Position numbers and translations under genes: made by a program | The notes under the pieces: model-generated | What the model was told of the DNA's origin: nothing | What the model saw: only the letters and a program-made list of their open reading frames with translations | Database searches by the model: none | NCBI GenBank assembly: GCA_035296965.1 | Contig: DATGZX010000020.1 | Location: forward strand, 1 to 7,143 | Direction of reading: 5' to 3' | Origin: DATGZX01 sp035296965 | Lineage (GTDB): Bacteria > Planctomycetota > Planctomycetia > Gemmatales > Gemmataceae | Length of the DNA: 7,143 nucleotides | In this document: one piece after another, positions 1 to 5,757 of the stretch | Numbering within the stretch: position 1 is the first letter of the stretch | Layout: the number at the start of each line of letters is the position of its first letter

Positions 1-674
1 TCCATCGTGCTGCCGACCACGCCGTAGAGGCTTAGGGTGCCGCGGTCGACGACGATTCGGATCGGCTTGGCTGGGTCGATTGCGTATCGGCTCAGCACGG
101 GATCGCGATAGATTGCCGGCAGGGCACGAATTCTGATGTCATCGTCGAAGTTCGATACGGGGGCGACTTTCATGTTGTTCACCACGTCCTTTACGCCGGG
201 AGTGTTGTTGGCCAGCGCTAGAGCGGAGTCGCGGTCGACCTCCGTACGGGTTTCGCCGTTGATGGTGGCCACGCCATTGTTGACCGAGGCGGTGACGAAG
301 TTAAACGCATTGTCGTATCCCAGGCGGTCGTAGTAGAGCTTGCGGTCGAGTTGCGCCGCGAGTTCGACGTCGGAAACGTTTTTGCCATTCACCGCGATCA
401 GGTTCCGTACTCCCTGGACGTTTTGCGTCTTGCGGATCTTCCTGGCCGCATCCAGCTTCTGTTGATAAATCTCGACGCTGCCGGTTAGAGTGACGATGCC
501 ATCCTCAACCGCGGCTTGGACGTTGTGGAATTGACTTTTGGTTGCGAGTTGTTGTGAGACTTTGGCTTGGATGGTGGCATCGTAGCGGCTCGCGCTAGTC
601 GTTTGCGCGACCATGCTTGCGCTTAAGACGCTCACTCCAACAAACCAACCGAAACTTCGAAGAAAAGCTTTCAT
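1..674 (-). CDS. Secreted BON-domain protein (5' part, cut by window edge)
   Basis: An open frame runs without a stop from ATG at 674 to the left edge (224 codons seen). The first 23 residues (MKAFLRSFGWFVGVSVLSAS then MVA) look like a Sec signal peptide with cleavage after A23, so the product is probably periplasmic or outer-membrane associated. Two complete BON domains follow, at about residues 31-97 (with DGIVTLTGSV) and 101-170 (with NGVATINGET); a third starts near 178 (DRGTLSLYGVVGS) and is cut off. BON domains are known in OsmY-like envelope-stress and membrane-interacting proteins; the exact role here is unknown. The start is supported by GGAGGG eight bases upstream. An in-frame ATG at 734, with its own GAGAGG, would add 20 residues before the signal peptide and cannot be excluded. 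It is divergent from a MarR gene. Confidence 0.85.
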   Translation of the reverse strand, partial: MKAFLRSFGWFVGVSVLSASMVAQTTSASRYDATIQAKVSQQLATKSQFHNVQAAVEDGIVTLTGSVEIYQQKLDAARKIRKTQNVQGVRNLIAVNGKNVSDVELAAQLDRKLYYDRLGYDNAFNFVTASVNNGVATINGETRTEVDRDSALALANNTPGVKDVVNNMKVAPVSNFDDDIRIRALPAIYRDPVLSRYAIDPAKPIRIVVDRGTLSLYGVVGSTM

Positions 675-682
675 AAACTGGA

Positions 683-688
683 CCCTCC
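683..688 (-). promoter_or_regulatory. Ribosome binding site of the BON-domain gene
   Basis: On the minus strand GGAGGG lies eight bases before ATG 674 and favours that start. A competing GAGAGG (about 742-747) lies eight bases before the in-frame ATG at 734, so both starts are credible. The signal peptide beginning directly at the 674 start decides for the shorter form. Confidence 0.6.
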
Positions 689-757
689 GATCCCCTGCAA
701 GGAATGAACCCAGAGTCCGACGAAAAGTTGTCATTTTTTTGTCCTCTCACCTGCTTT

Positions 758-771
758 ACTAACCGGTTAGT
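758..771. promoter_or_regulatory. Palindromic candidate operator between BON gene and marR gene
   Basis: ACTAACCGGTTAGT is a perfect 14-bp palindrome; with one mismatched pair it extends to 20 bp (755-774). It lies in the divergent region between the BON-domain gene and the first MarR gene, about 90 bp before the preferred start of each. MarR dimers bind palindromes of this size, so autoregulation and control of the BON gene are plausible. TetR-type regulators also use sites of similar form. The position and symmetry are visible; the binding protein is inference. Confidence 0.6.
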
Positions 772-861
772 TAAATGATGAGATGCAACGCAGGCGCGCC
801 AGAATGTAAAGATTTGCAGCGGCTTGAAGCTAGTCTTGGTAACGAATATAGTGCAAACGTG

Positions 862-1329
862 ATGCCGGAGGGCAGTCAGGCGGAGATTCTGCGGAACAAA
901 GGCTTGAGTCGCCTGGGAGAACAGGCGTTCGTCGCCTTATTGCGTACCGCCGACCAATTGGAGTGGCGCGCCGCCGAGATGTTCAAGCCGCACGGGCTTT
1001 CGCCCACACAGTACAACGCGCTACGGATCTTGCGGGGCGCGGGGGCGGAAGGGCTGGCGTGCAGCGAAGTCGGAGAGCGGATGATCAACCGCGATCCCGA
1101 CATCACCCGCTTGCTGGCCCGGTTAGAGCGCCGGGGACTGATCCAGCGCAGCCGGGAGCAGACGGACCGCCGGGTGATCAAAGCTCGCATCACGCCGGCA
1201 GGGCTGGACCTGCTGAAGAGCCTGAACCGCAAAGTCGCGGAGTTTCATCGCCAAGTCTTGGGTCGCTTGGGCGAAGAGCGGCTGCAATCACTGATTCGGC
1301 TGTTGGAAGCGGCGCGGGAAAAGTCCTGA
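862..1329 (+). CDS. MarR-family transcriptional regulator
   Basis: A 155-residue winged-helix regulator of the MarR family, expected to bind DNA as a dimer and to be released by a small ligand or oxidant. The N-terminal dimerisation helix is at about 17-43 (LGEQAFVALLRTADQLEW), followed by the helix-turn-helix at about 63-92 (SEVGERM...DITRLLARLERRGLI) and the wing with the typical D-R-R at 102-104. C-terminal dimerisation helices occupy about 115-152. The frame opens at ATG 775, but I prefer the internal ATG at 862. The 29 extra codons are poor in G/C at third positions (12 of 29, against 18 of the first 24 afterwards), have no family resemblance, and begin directly at the palindrome. Neither start has a clear ribosome binding site. 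It is divergent from the BON gene, convergent with purB, and its ligand is unknown. Confidence 0.88.
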   Translation: MPEGSQAEILRNKGLSRLGEQAFVALLRTADQLEWRAAEMFKPHGLSPTQYNALRILRGAGAEGLACSEVGERMINRDPDITRLLARLERRGLIQRSREQTDRRVIKARITPAGLDLLKSLNRKVAEFHRQVLGRLGEERLQSLIRLLEAAREKS

Positions 1330-1369
1330 GTCTTTGAACATAGTCTTCGTCAACCGATTCTGTAAGGGC

Positions 1370-2704
1370 TTAGTGATTCCGCTTTCGGCCTGGCCTTGCG
1401 GGTGTGCGCCTCTGGTTGAAGACTCGCGCAAAAATTTTGTCGATATTGCGTAACTGGCGCTTTAGATCGAAGGCATGCTCGACCTGCTGGCGTGGTACTC
1501 GGCGCGTGATCTCTTTGTCCTGCAATACCAGGTCATGGAAATTCAGGTCTTCTTTCCAGGCACGCATGGCGTGATGTTGCACCATTCGATAAGCATCTTC
1601 CCGCGAGACGCCGTGCTCTACCAGGTCGAGCAGGAGTTGTCCACTGAAAACCAGGCCGCCCGTGCTCTCGAGGTTGCGCCTCATGCGCTCCGGATAGATG
1701 AACATTGTGTCAATAAGGTTGGACGTTTTCTGCAGCATGTAATCCACCAGGGTGGTGGAGTCAGGAATGATGACGCGCTCGACTGAGGAATGCGAGATGT
1801 CGCGCTCGTGCCAGAGGGCCACGTTCTCAAAGCCAGCTTGCGCGTTGGAGCGTACCACGCGCGCCAGGCCGCTGATCTGCTCGCACGTTACCGGATTGCG
1901 TTTGTGCGGCATGGCGGAGGATCCCTTCTGCTTCTCGCTGAAAAACTCTTCGGCTTCGCGGACTTCGGTGCGTTGCAGATGGCGGATTTCTGTGGCGATC
2001 TTGTCCAGGGTGCACGCGATCACCGCCAGCGTGGCCAGGTAGTAGGCGTGGCGATCGCGTTGGATGACCTGCGACGATACGGCGGCGGCCTTCAATCCTA
2101 ACCGGGCGCAGATTTTTTCTTCCAACTCCGGGCTAAGGTGGGCCAGGGTTCCCACGGCGCCGGAAAACTTTCCCACTCGCATGTCCTCGGAGGCTCCCTG
2201 GAAGCGTTCGATATTTCGCTGCGTTTCGGAATACCAGTTGGCCAGCTTGAAGCCAAACGTAATCGGCTCGGCGTGAATGCCGTGAGTGCGGCCGACCATG
2301 GGCGTGTCCTTAAACTCCCAGGCCCGGCGCTCGAGGATCTCGGAAAGGCGCTCGAGATCGGCGGCGATGATGGCAGACGCCTGGCCGATGAGCAGGGCCT
2401 GGGCCGTGTCCACCACATCGTTGGAAGTCAGGCCATAGTGAAACCAGCGGGCCTCGGGACCAACGATCTCGGCGACGGCGGTGGTGAAGGCGATCACGTC
2501 GTGCTGCACCTCGGCTTCGATTTCGTGGATGCGCCGCAGGTCGATGTCGGCGCGCTTGCGGATGGCCTTGGCGGCATCTTTGGGGACCATGCCCGCCTGG
2601 GCCAGGGTCTCGGTGGCGGCCACTTCCACGGTCAGCCAGGTGCGGAAGCGGTTTTCGTCGCTCCAGATGCGGCCCATGTCAGGGCGGGTATAGCGTGAGA
2701 TCAC
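1370..2704 (-). CDS. purB: Adenylosuccinate lyase
   Basis: PurB catalyses two fumarate-releasing steps: SAICAR to AICAR in purine synthesis, and adenylosuccinate to AMP. The 444-residue product has the length and order of the Bacillus-type enzyme, a cytosolic homotetramer of the fumarase/aspartase superfamily. It opens with ISRYTRPDMGRIWSDENRF, typical of PurB N termini. It carries H68, the TSND stretch (93-96), the catalytic-acid region GRTHGIHAEP (H141), and the superfamily signature GSSAMPHKRNP at 261-271 with the catalytic serine in its flexible loop. The start is GTG at 2704, with AAAGGTG a few bases upstream. The frame stays open to 2983, but the extra 93 codons run through the palindromic repeat and the neighbouring promoter and are not PurB-like. 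No key residue is missing. The 3' end faces the first MarR gene with 40 bases between; I see no clear terminator there. Confidence 0.97.
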   Translation of the reverse strand: MISRYTRPDMGRIWSDENRFRTWLTVEVAATETLAQAGMVPKDAAKAIRKRADIDLRRIHEIEAEVQHDVIAFTTAVAEIVGPEARWFHYGLTSNDVVDTAQALLIGQASAIIAADLERLSEILERRAWEFKDTPMVGRTHGIHAEPITFGFKLANWYSETQRNIERFQGASEDMRVGKFSGAVGTLAHLSPELEEKICARLGLKAAAVSSQVIQRDRHAYYLATLAVIACTLDKIATEIRHLQRTEVREAEEFFSEKQKGSSAMPHKRNPVTCEQISGLARVVRSNAQAGFENVALWHERDISHSSVERVIIPDSTTLVDYMLQKTSNLIDTMFIYPERMRRNLESTGGLVFSGQLLLDLVEHGVSREDAYRMVQHHAMRAWKEDLNFHDLVLQDKEITRRVPRQQVEHAFDLKRQLRNIDKIFARVFNQRRTPARPGRKRNH

Positions 2705-2706
2705 GG

Positions 2707-2715
2707 CGTCACCTT
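2707..2715 (-). promoter_or_regulatory. Ribosome binding site fixing the GTG start of purB
   Basis: The minus strand reads GAAAGGTGACGCC before GTG 2704; AAAGGTG is at suitable spacing. Together with the PurB-like N terminus this decides the start against in-frame ATGs further upstream. Confidence 0.6.
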
Positions 2716-2725
2716 TCAGTTTTGA

Positions 2726-2775
2726 TGGAGGACGGGCGTCCCGCCCGTCCGGCCGGGCGGGACGCCCGGCCTCCA
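2726..2775. repeat. REP-like doublet: two inverted GC-rich hairpins
   Basis: These 50 bases are an almost perfect palindrome with two mismatched pairs. They consist of two units, each a perfect 9-3-9 hairpin: 2730-2750 (arms GGACGGGCG and CGCCCGTCC, loop TCC) and 2751-2771 (arms GGCCGGGCG and CGCCCGGCC, loop GGA). TGGAG and CTCCA close the outside. The units are inverted copies that differ at one base pair, A-T against C-G, changed on both arms of the hairpin. The arrangement resembles the inverted REP pairs (BIMEs) of other bacteria. It lies in the purB leader, ending 22 bases before the GTG, so it could fold in the mRNA. Whether it is a dispersed repeat needs the rest of the genome. Confidence 0.75.
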
Positions 2776-2908
2776 TTGTTCGTTTCCAGTCAGAATAGTA
2801 AGGACTAGGGATTTTAAACGGTGGGGAGCCTCGGTGGGAAATCACGCATCGGCACGAGGCGGATCGGCACGCGAACTTGGTCGGTCTCGGGGGTTCTTTT
2901 TTTCTCGT

Positions 2909-2929
2909 ATATATCGTGCTACGATATAT
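2909..2929. promoter_or_regulatory. Candidate operator of the marR-clc operon
   Basis: Arms ATATATCGT (2909-2917) and ACGATATAT (2921-2929) form a perfect 9-3-9 inverted repeat, ending five bases before the -35 box of the downstream operon. The stretch TACGATATA from its right half (2920-2928) recurs at 2952-2960, 32 bp or about three helical turns further on, overlapping the -10 box. Size, symmetry and position fit a site for the adjacent MarR protein, with autoregulation as the simplest reading. The binding protein is inferred. Confidence 0.65.
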
Positions 2930-2934
2930 CAATA

Positions 2935-2962
2935 TTGAGTATGCCTCTTGATACGATATAAT
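2935..2962 (+). promoter_or_regulatory. Sigma70-type promoter of the marR-clc operon, leaderless
   Basis: TTGAGT (2935-2940), a 16-bp spacer and a consensus TATAAT (2957-2962). Transcription should begin about 2968-2971, and the gene's ATG is at 2971, so the mRNA would have essentially no 5' leader. This agrees with the absence of a Shine-Dalgarno sequence before the ATG. Confidence 0.75.
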
Positions 2963-2970
2963 CTGCGTCC

Positions 2971-3441
2971 ATGGAAAAGTCATTGACGTTGGCCGACTAT
3001 GAGTCCCTGGCGGAGTTGCGCTATCAAATTCGCCGTTTTCTCCACTTCAGCGAGCGGGCTGCGCGCGAAGCCGGTCTGGAACCGCGGCAGCACCAGTTGA
3101 TGCTGAGCTTGAAGGGCCTGCCCACGGGAACTCACCCGCGGATTGGAGAACTGGCGGAGCGGCTGCAGATTCAGCATCACAGTGCGGTCGAACTGGTAAA
3201 TCGGCTGGCTGCGGGCGGCTACGTCCGGCGGCATCGTGGTGGCGAGGACCGGCGCGAGGTCCTGCTCTCGCTGACCGCAAAAGGCGAAAAGGTATTGCGC
3301 GAGTTGTCGCTGCATCACAAGGACGAGCTTCGGATGCGAGGACCGGCGCTGGTCGCTGCTCTCAAGCAGGCCATGCAAACCGGAAGAGATTCCAAGCGAA
3401 TCCCAGTCAAAACTTCGGCGACCACCGGCAGAAAGAAATAG
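2971..3441 (+). CDS. MarR-family transcriptional regulator, first gene of the clc operon
   Basis: A 156-residue MarR-type winged-helix protein. An N-terminal helix (about 8-33) is followed by the core LEPRQHQLMLSLKG (36-49), helix-turn-helix at about 57-82 (IGELAERL, then HHSAVELVNRLAAGGYV) and a wing at 86-101 with E-D-R-R (92-95). The last 18 residues are a basic tail (SKRIPVKTSATTGRKK). The start is the ATG directly behind the -10 box; there is no ribosome binding site, consistent with leaderless translation. Its TAG is followed without a gap by the ATG of the CLC gene, so the two form an operon and are probably translationally coupled. The neighbour suggests a regulator of anion transport responding to an unknown signal. 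The 9-3-9 palindrome upstream is its likely operator. It is divergent from purB and not closely similar to the other MarR protein in the window. Confidence 0.92.
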   Translation: MEKSLTLADYESLAELRYQIRRFLHFSERAAREAGLEPRQHQLMLSLKGLPTGTHPRIGELAERLQIQHHSAVELVNRLAAGGYVRRHRGGEDRREVLLSLTAKGEKVLRELSLHHKDELRMRGPALVAALKQAMQTGRDSKRIPVKTSATTGRKK

Positions 3442-5286
3442 ATGTCAGAAAGCGGCACCAAGAACGGAGGTTCGCCTCCGGCGACAATTGCGGCGACGGG
3501 CGGACAAGTTGGAGACATCAGGATAGCCGAACCGGCGCAGTTTCGCATGGTGCTGATGTCATTCCTTGCGGCAGGGATTGGGCTGCTGGCGGGCCTGATC
3601 GCGTTCGTGTTGTATAAGTTGATCGGCCTGTTCACCAATATTTTCTTTTACCACCGCTTCGTCGCCGAGTTCCTCAGCGCGCGCCACAACCAGCTCGGGT
3701 TGTGGGTGATTCCGATCCCGGTGATTGGCGGAATCATCGTCGGCTTCATGGCGAAATACGGGACGTCGAAGATTAAAGGACACGGCATCCCCGAGGCCAT
3801 GGAAGCGGTCATGGTGAACCGCAGCCGCATTGAGCCTCGGGTTGCGATCCTGAAACCGATTTCCGCGGCCATCGCCATCGGTACCGGCGGCCCTTTCGGC
3901 GCGGAAGGGCCGATTATTCAAACCGGGGGCGCGGTTGGTTCGCTGGTCGGACAGGCGTTTCACACTACTGCATCAGAACGCAAGGTGCTGCTGGCATGCG
4001 GCGCGGCGGCTGGCATGTCGGCGACTTTCAATACACCTATCGCGGGCGTGATCCTGGCCATCGAACTGCTGCTGTTCGAATTCAAGGCACGATCGTTTAT
4101 TCCGCTGGTGATCGCGAGCACGCTGGCCACCGCGGTCCACATGCAGTTGCTGGGAGCGGGTCCGATGTTCAAGGTCACGGCCATGGACTTCGGCATCCCG
4201 CATGCGCTGCCGTTTTATTTGCTGCTGGGACTGGTCTGCGGATTGGCCGCGGTGGGGTTCAGCAAGTTGCTCTACTGGACTGAAGATCAGTTCGAGAAAT
4301 TGCCGGTGGATGAACTCTGGTGGCCGGCGATCGGGGCGCTGGGCCTGGGGATCATCGGCTACTTCGTGCCCCGAATTCTGGGCGTGGGCTACGACACGAT
4401 CGGTGACATCCTGAATGCGAATCTGGCGTGGAAACTGCTGCTGGTGATCATGGTGGCGAAAGCGGCGGCGCTGGTTATCTCGCTGGGATCAGGGACATCG
4501 GGCGGACTACTGGCGCCCATGTTCATGTCGAGCGCGGCGATGGGCGGTGTTTTTGCAATGGGCGTGGATCGAATCTTTCCCACGGCGAATCTGTCGGCAG
4601 GAGCTTTCGCATTGGTCGCGATGGGAGCGGTTTTCGGCGCGGCGTCTCGGGCTACGTTTTCGTTCATTATTTTTGCTTTCGAAATCACCCGCGATTACAA
4701 CTCGGTGTTGCCGCTGATGCTGGTCAGCGTGATTGCCGATGGCGTTGCCATGTGGCTCATGCCGAGGGCTTCGATCATGACGGAGAAGCTGGCGCGGCGC
4801 GGGCTGCACATCCATCAGGACTACGAAGCTGATGTACTGCAGCAGGTCAGAGTTTCCGAGACCATGGATCCCGACGTGCCGGCGCTTCCCGCCGACATGA
4901 AAGTCAGCGAATTCTCGGACCTCATCGCCCGGCGCGATCCCGAGGCTTGCCGGCACCAGGGAATGTTTATCCTGGACTCCGATGGCAAGCTGGCGGGCGT
5001 GATCACCCGCGGCGATGTCATGCGGGCCCTGGAGGCGGATCCGAGTGGGGCCTCGAGCGTGTTCGACGCCGGCACACGCGAGGTTGTGGTTACATATCCG
5101 GACGAGACGTTGCACGATGCTTCCTCGAAGATGCTGCGCAATAACATCGGCCGTCTGCCAGTCGTGGACCGGAAGGATCCTCGAAGAGTGGTTGGTTATC
5201 TGGGCAGGCCTGGGATCATGGCGGCTCGTTTGCGCCGTCTGGACGAGGAGCACGTGAGGGAGCCTGGTTGGATCAAACGGTTCTAG
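3442..5286 (+). CDS. CLC-family chloride channel/transporter with tandem CBS domains
   Basis: A 614-residue inner-membrane protein of the CLC voltage-gated chloride channel family, moving Cl- or similar anions passively or in exchange for H+. After a soluble N terminus (1-34) the membrane domain spans about 35-450, with the signatures KGHGIPEAM (112-120), GPFGAEGP (150-157, gating glutamate E155) and GSGTSGGLLAP (349-359). A pair of CBS domains (about 472-530 and 540-600), which usually bind adenine nucleotides, forms the cytosolic C terminus. Aligned by eye with E. coli ClcA, three marker positions differ: the central serine of GSGIP is H114, the internal proton glutamate E203 is L209 (next to a conserved E208), and the inner-gate tyrosine Y445 is M446. 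Channel or exchanger, and which anion, therefore stay open. The start abuts the MarR stop with only a weak purine-rich stretch before it, suggesting coupled translation. Confidence 0.95.
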   Translation: MSESGTKNGGSPPATIAATGGQVGDIRIAEPAQFRMVLMSFLAAGIGLLAGLIAFVLYKLIGLFTNIFFYHRFVAEFLSARHNQLGLWVIPIPVIGGIIVGFMAKYGTSKIKGHGIPEAMEAVMVNRSRIEPRVAILKPISAAIAIGTGGPFGAEGPIIQTGGAVGSLVGQAFHTTASERKVLLACGAAAGMSATFNTPIAGVILAIELLLFEFKARSFIPLVIASTLATAVHMQLLGAGPMFKVTAMDFGIPHALPFYLLLGLVCGLAAVGFSKLLYWTEDQFEKLPVDELWWPAIGALGLGIIGYFVPRILGVGYDTIGDILNANLAWKLLLVIMVAKAAALVISLGSGTSGGLLAPMFMSSAAMGGVFAMGVDRIFPTANLSAGAFALVAMGAVFGAASRATFSFIIFAFEITRDYNSVLPLMLVSVIADGVAMWLMPRASIMTEKLARRGLHIHQDYEADVLQQVRVSETMDPDVPALPADMKVSEFSDLIARRDPEACRHQGMFILDSDGKLAGVITRGDVMRALEADPSGASSVFDAGTREVVVTYPDETLHDASSKMLRNNIGRLPVVDRKDPRRVVGYLGRPGIMAARLRRLDEEHVREPGWIKRF

Positions 5287-5305
5287 TGGGAAAGCATGCT
5301 CCCCT

Positions 5306-5620
5306 TCACTTGACGTCATCCTGAGTGGCCGTCAGGCCGCGAAGGATCTGGCGCGGGTTGGCAGGGGTGCGATCGACAGGCTTGTATAGATCTTCCCAAT
5401 CGGACGCCAAGTCGTGCCAGTGAGGATTCATACTCTCGATCAGCTTGATCTTCTTGCTTCGACACCAGCCTTTGATTTGCTTCTCGCGTTGAATCGCAGC
5501 GTCAGTGTTTTTGTGCTCGAATACGCGGCGGGGAAGGTCGCCGGTGATTCCCGTGTACAGCAGATGGGATCGGGGATTGTTCGTCATTACGTAGACGTAG
5601 AAGTGTTTTGGCGTTCGCAT
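5306..5620 (-). CDS. Short GIY-YIG nuclease-like protein, probable internal deletion
   Basis: A 104-residue member of the GIY-YIG endonuclease superfamily, in the small single-domain group (YhbQ/UPF0213-like). Visible are FYVYVM (7-12) for the GIY strand, LYTG (21-24) for YIG, the helix LPRRVFEHKN (29-38) with the conserved arginine, and AIQREKQIKGW (42-52) with E46 as candidate metal ligand, then KKIKLIESMNPHWHDL. Relatives normally carry about 20-25 residues between EHKN and the AIAREK helix (a GF-K-Y...LVYYE stretch). Here the parts join directly at N38/T39, in frame, so a core strand seems to be missing and activity is doubtful. The last 16 codons (QILRGLTATQDDVK) are read through the left hairpin repeat. 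There is no clear ribosome binding site. The gene sits between two inverted repeats, suggesting a small mobile unit or its remnant. Confidence 0.75.
   Translation of the reverse strand: MRTPKHFYVYVMTNNPRSHLLYTGITGDLPRRVFEHKNTDAAIQREKQIKGWCRSKKIKLIESMNPHWHDLASDWEDLYKPVDRTPANPRQILRGLTATQDDVK
5312..5355 (+). repeat. Left hairpin repeat of the GIY-YIG unit
   Basis: It begins GACGTCATCCTGA (5312-5324) and ends GAAGGATCTGGCGCG (5341-5355). Between them is a hairpin: GTGGCC (5325-5330), loop GTCA, GGCCGC (5335-5340), six pairs including one G-T. It is an inverted partner of the repeat at 5636-5681 and overlaps the 3' end of the nuclease frame. Lying 25 bases after the CLC stop, the hairpin might also slow transcription there, though no T-run follows. 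Confidence 0.75.
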
Positions 5621-5635
5621 ACAGTATGGCCACTA

Positions 5636-5681
5636 CGCGCGAGATCCTTCACCCGGCTGAAGCCGTGTTCAGGATGACGTC
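5636..5681 (-). repeat. Right hairpin repeat of the GIY-YIG unit
   Basis: Read on the minus strand it begins GACGTCATCCTGA, has an internal hairpin CGGC, loop TTCA, GCCG extended by outer pairs around one A-G mismatch, and ends GAAGGATCTCGCGCG. The flanks match the left copy almost exactly, but the stem bases differ while pairing is kept, and both loops end in TCA. It sits directly before the nuclease start on the same strand, so it may be part of its leader or promoter region. Confidence 0.75.
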
Positions 5682-5757
5682 GGTTAAGAGATTTTGTTTA
5701 CGGAAACCTCTGGCGTCTGTGATCTGCGGACACGGATGTGTTAGTCACCTGTGATTC

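Larger units (their letters stand above)
5312..5681. mobile_element. GIY-YIG gene bounded by inverted hairpin repeats
   Basis: The unit is about 370 bp: a 44-bp repeat, the nuclease gene and a 46-bp inverted copy of the repeat whose end is 16 bases from the start codon. Outer 13 bases are identical between the ends and the inner 15 differ by one. No target-site duplication is evident just outside. That such a unit moves, or once moved, is inference from the layout, which parallels REP sequences flanking RAYT transposase genes. Confidence 0.45.

Noticed and set aside
136..333. 65-codon plus-strand frame
   Set aside because: Lies opposite the BON-domain gene and has no ribosome binding site or recognizable domain.
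775..861. N-terminal 29-codon extension of the first MarR protein
   Set aside because: Low third-position GC, no family similarity and no ribosome binding site; kept only as an alternative start.
1330..1369. Terminator between the first MarR gene and purB
   Set aside because: No stable hairpin followed by a T-run is visible on either strand.
2138..2698. 186-codon plus-strand frame inside purB
   Set aside because: Antisense shadow of a well-conserved enzyme gene; glycine-rich composition with no domain.
2905..2936. Minus-strand TTGATA ... TATACG as a purB promoter
   Set aside because: Spacing is about 15 bp and the match arises within the AT-rich palindrome; too weak to call.
2705..2983. 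Upstream extension of the purB frame by 93 codons
   Set aside because: It translates the palindromic repeat and the promoter of the divergent operon; PurB homology starts at the GTG at 2704, which has a ribosome binding site.
4507..5319. 270-codon minus-strand frame inside the CLC gene
   Set aside because: Antisense shadow of the CLC coding sequence; histidine/arginine-rich with no motif.
5682..5757. Terminator after the protease gene
   Set aside because: Only short, weak inverted repeats are present, without a T-run at the right position.
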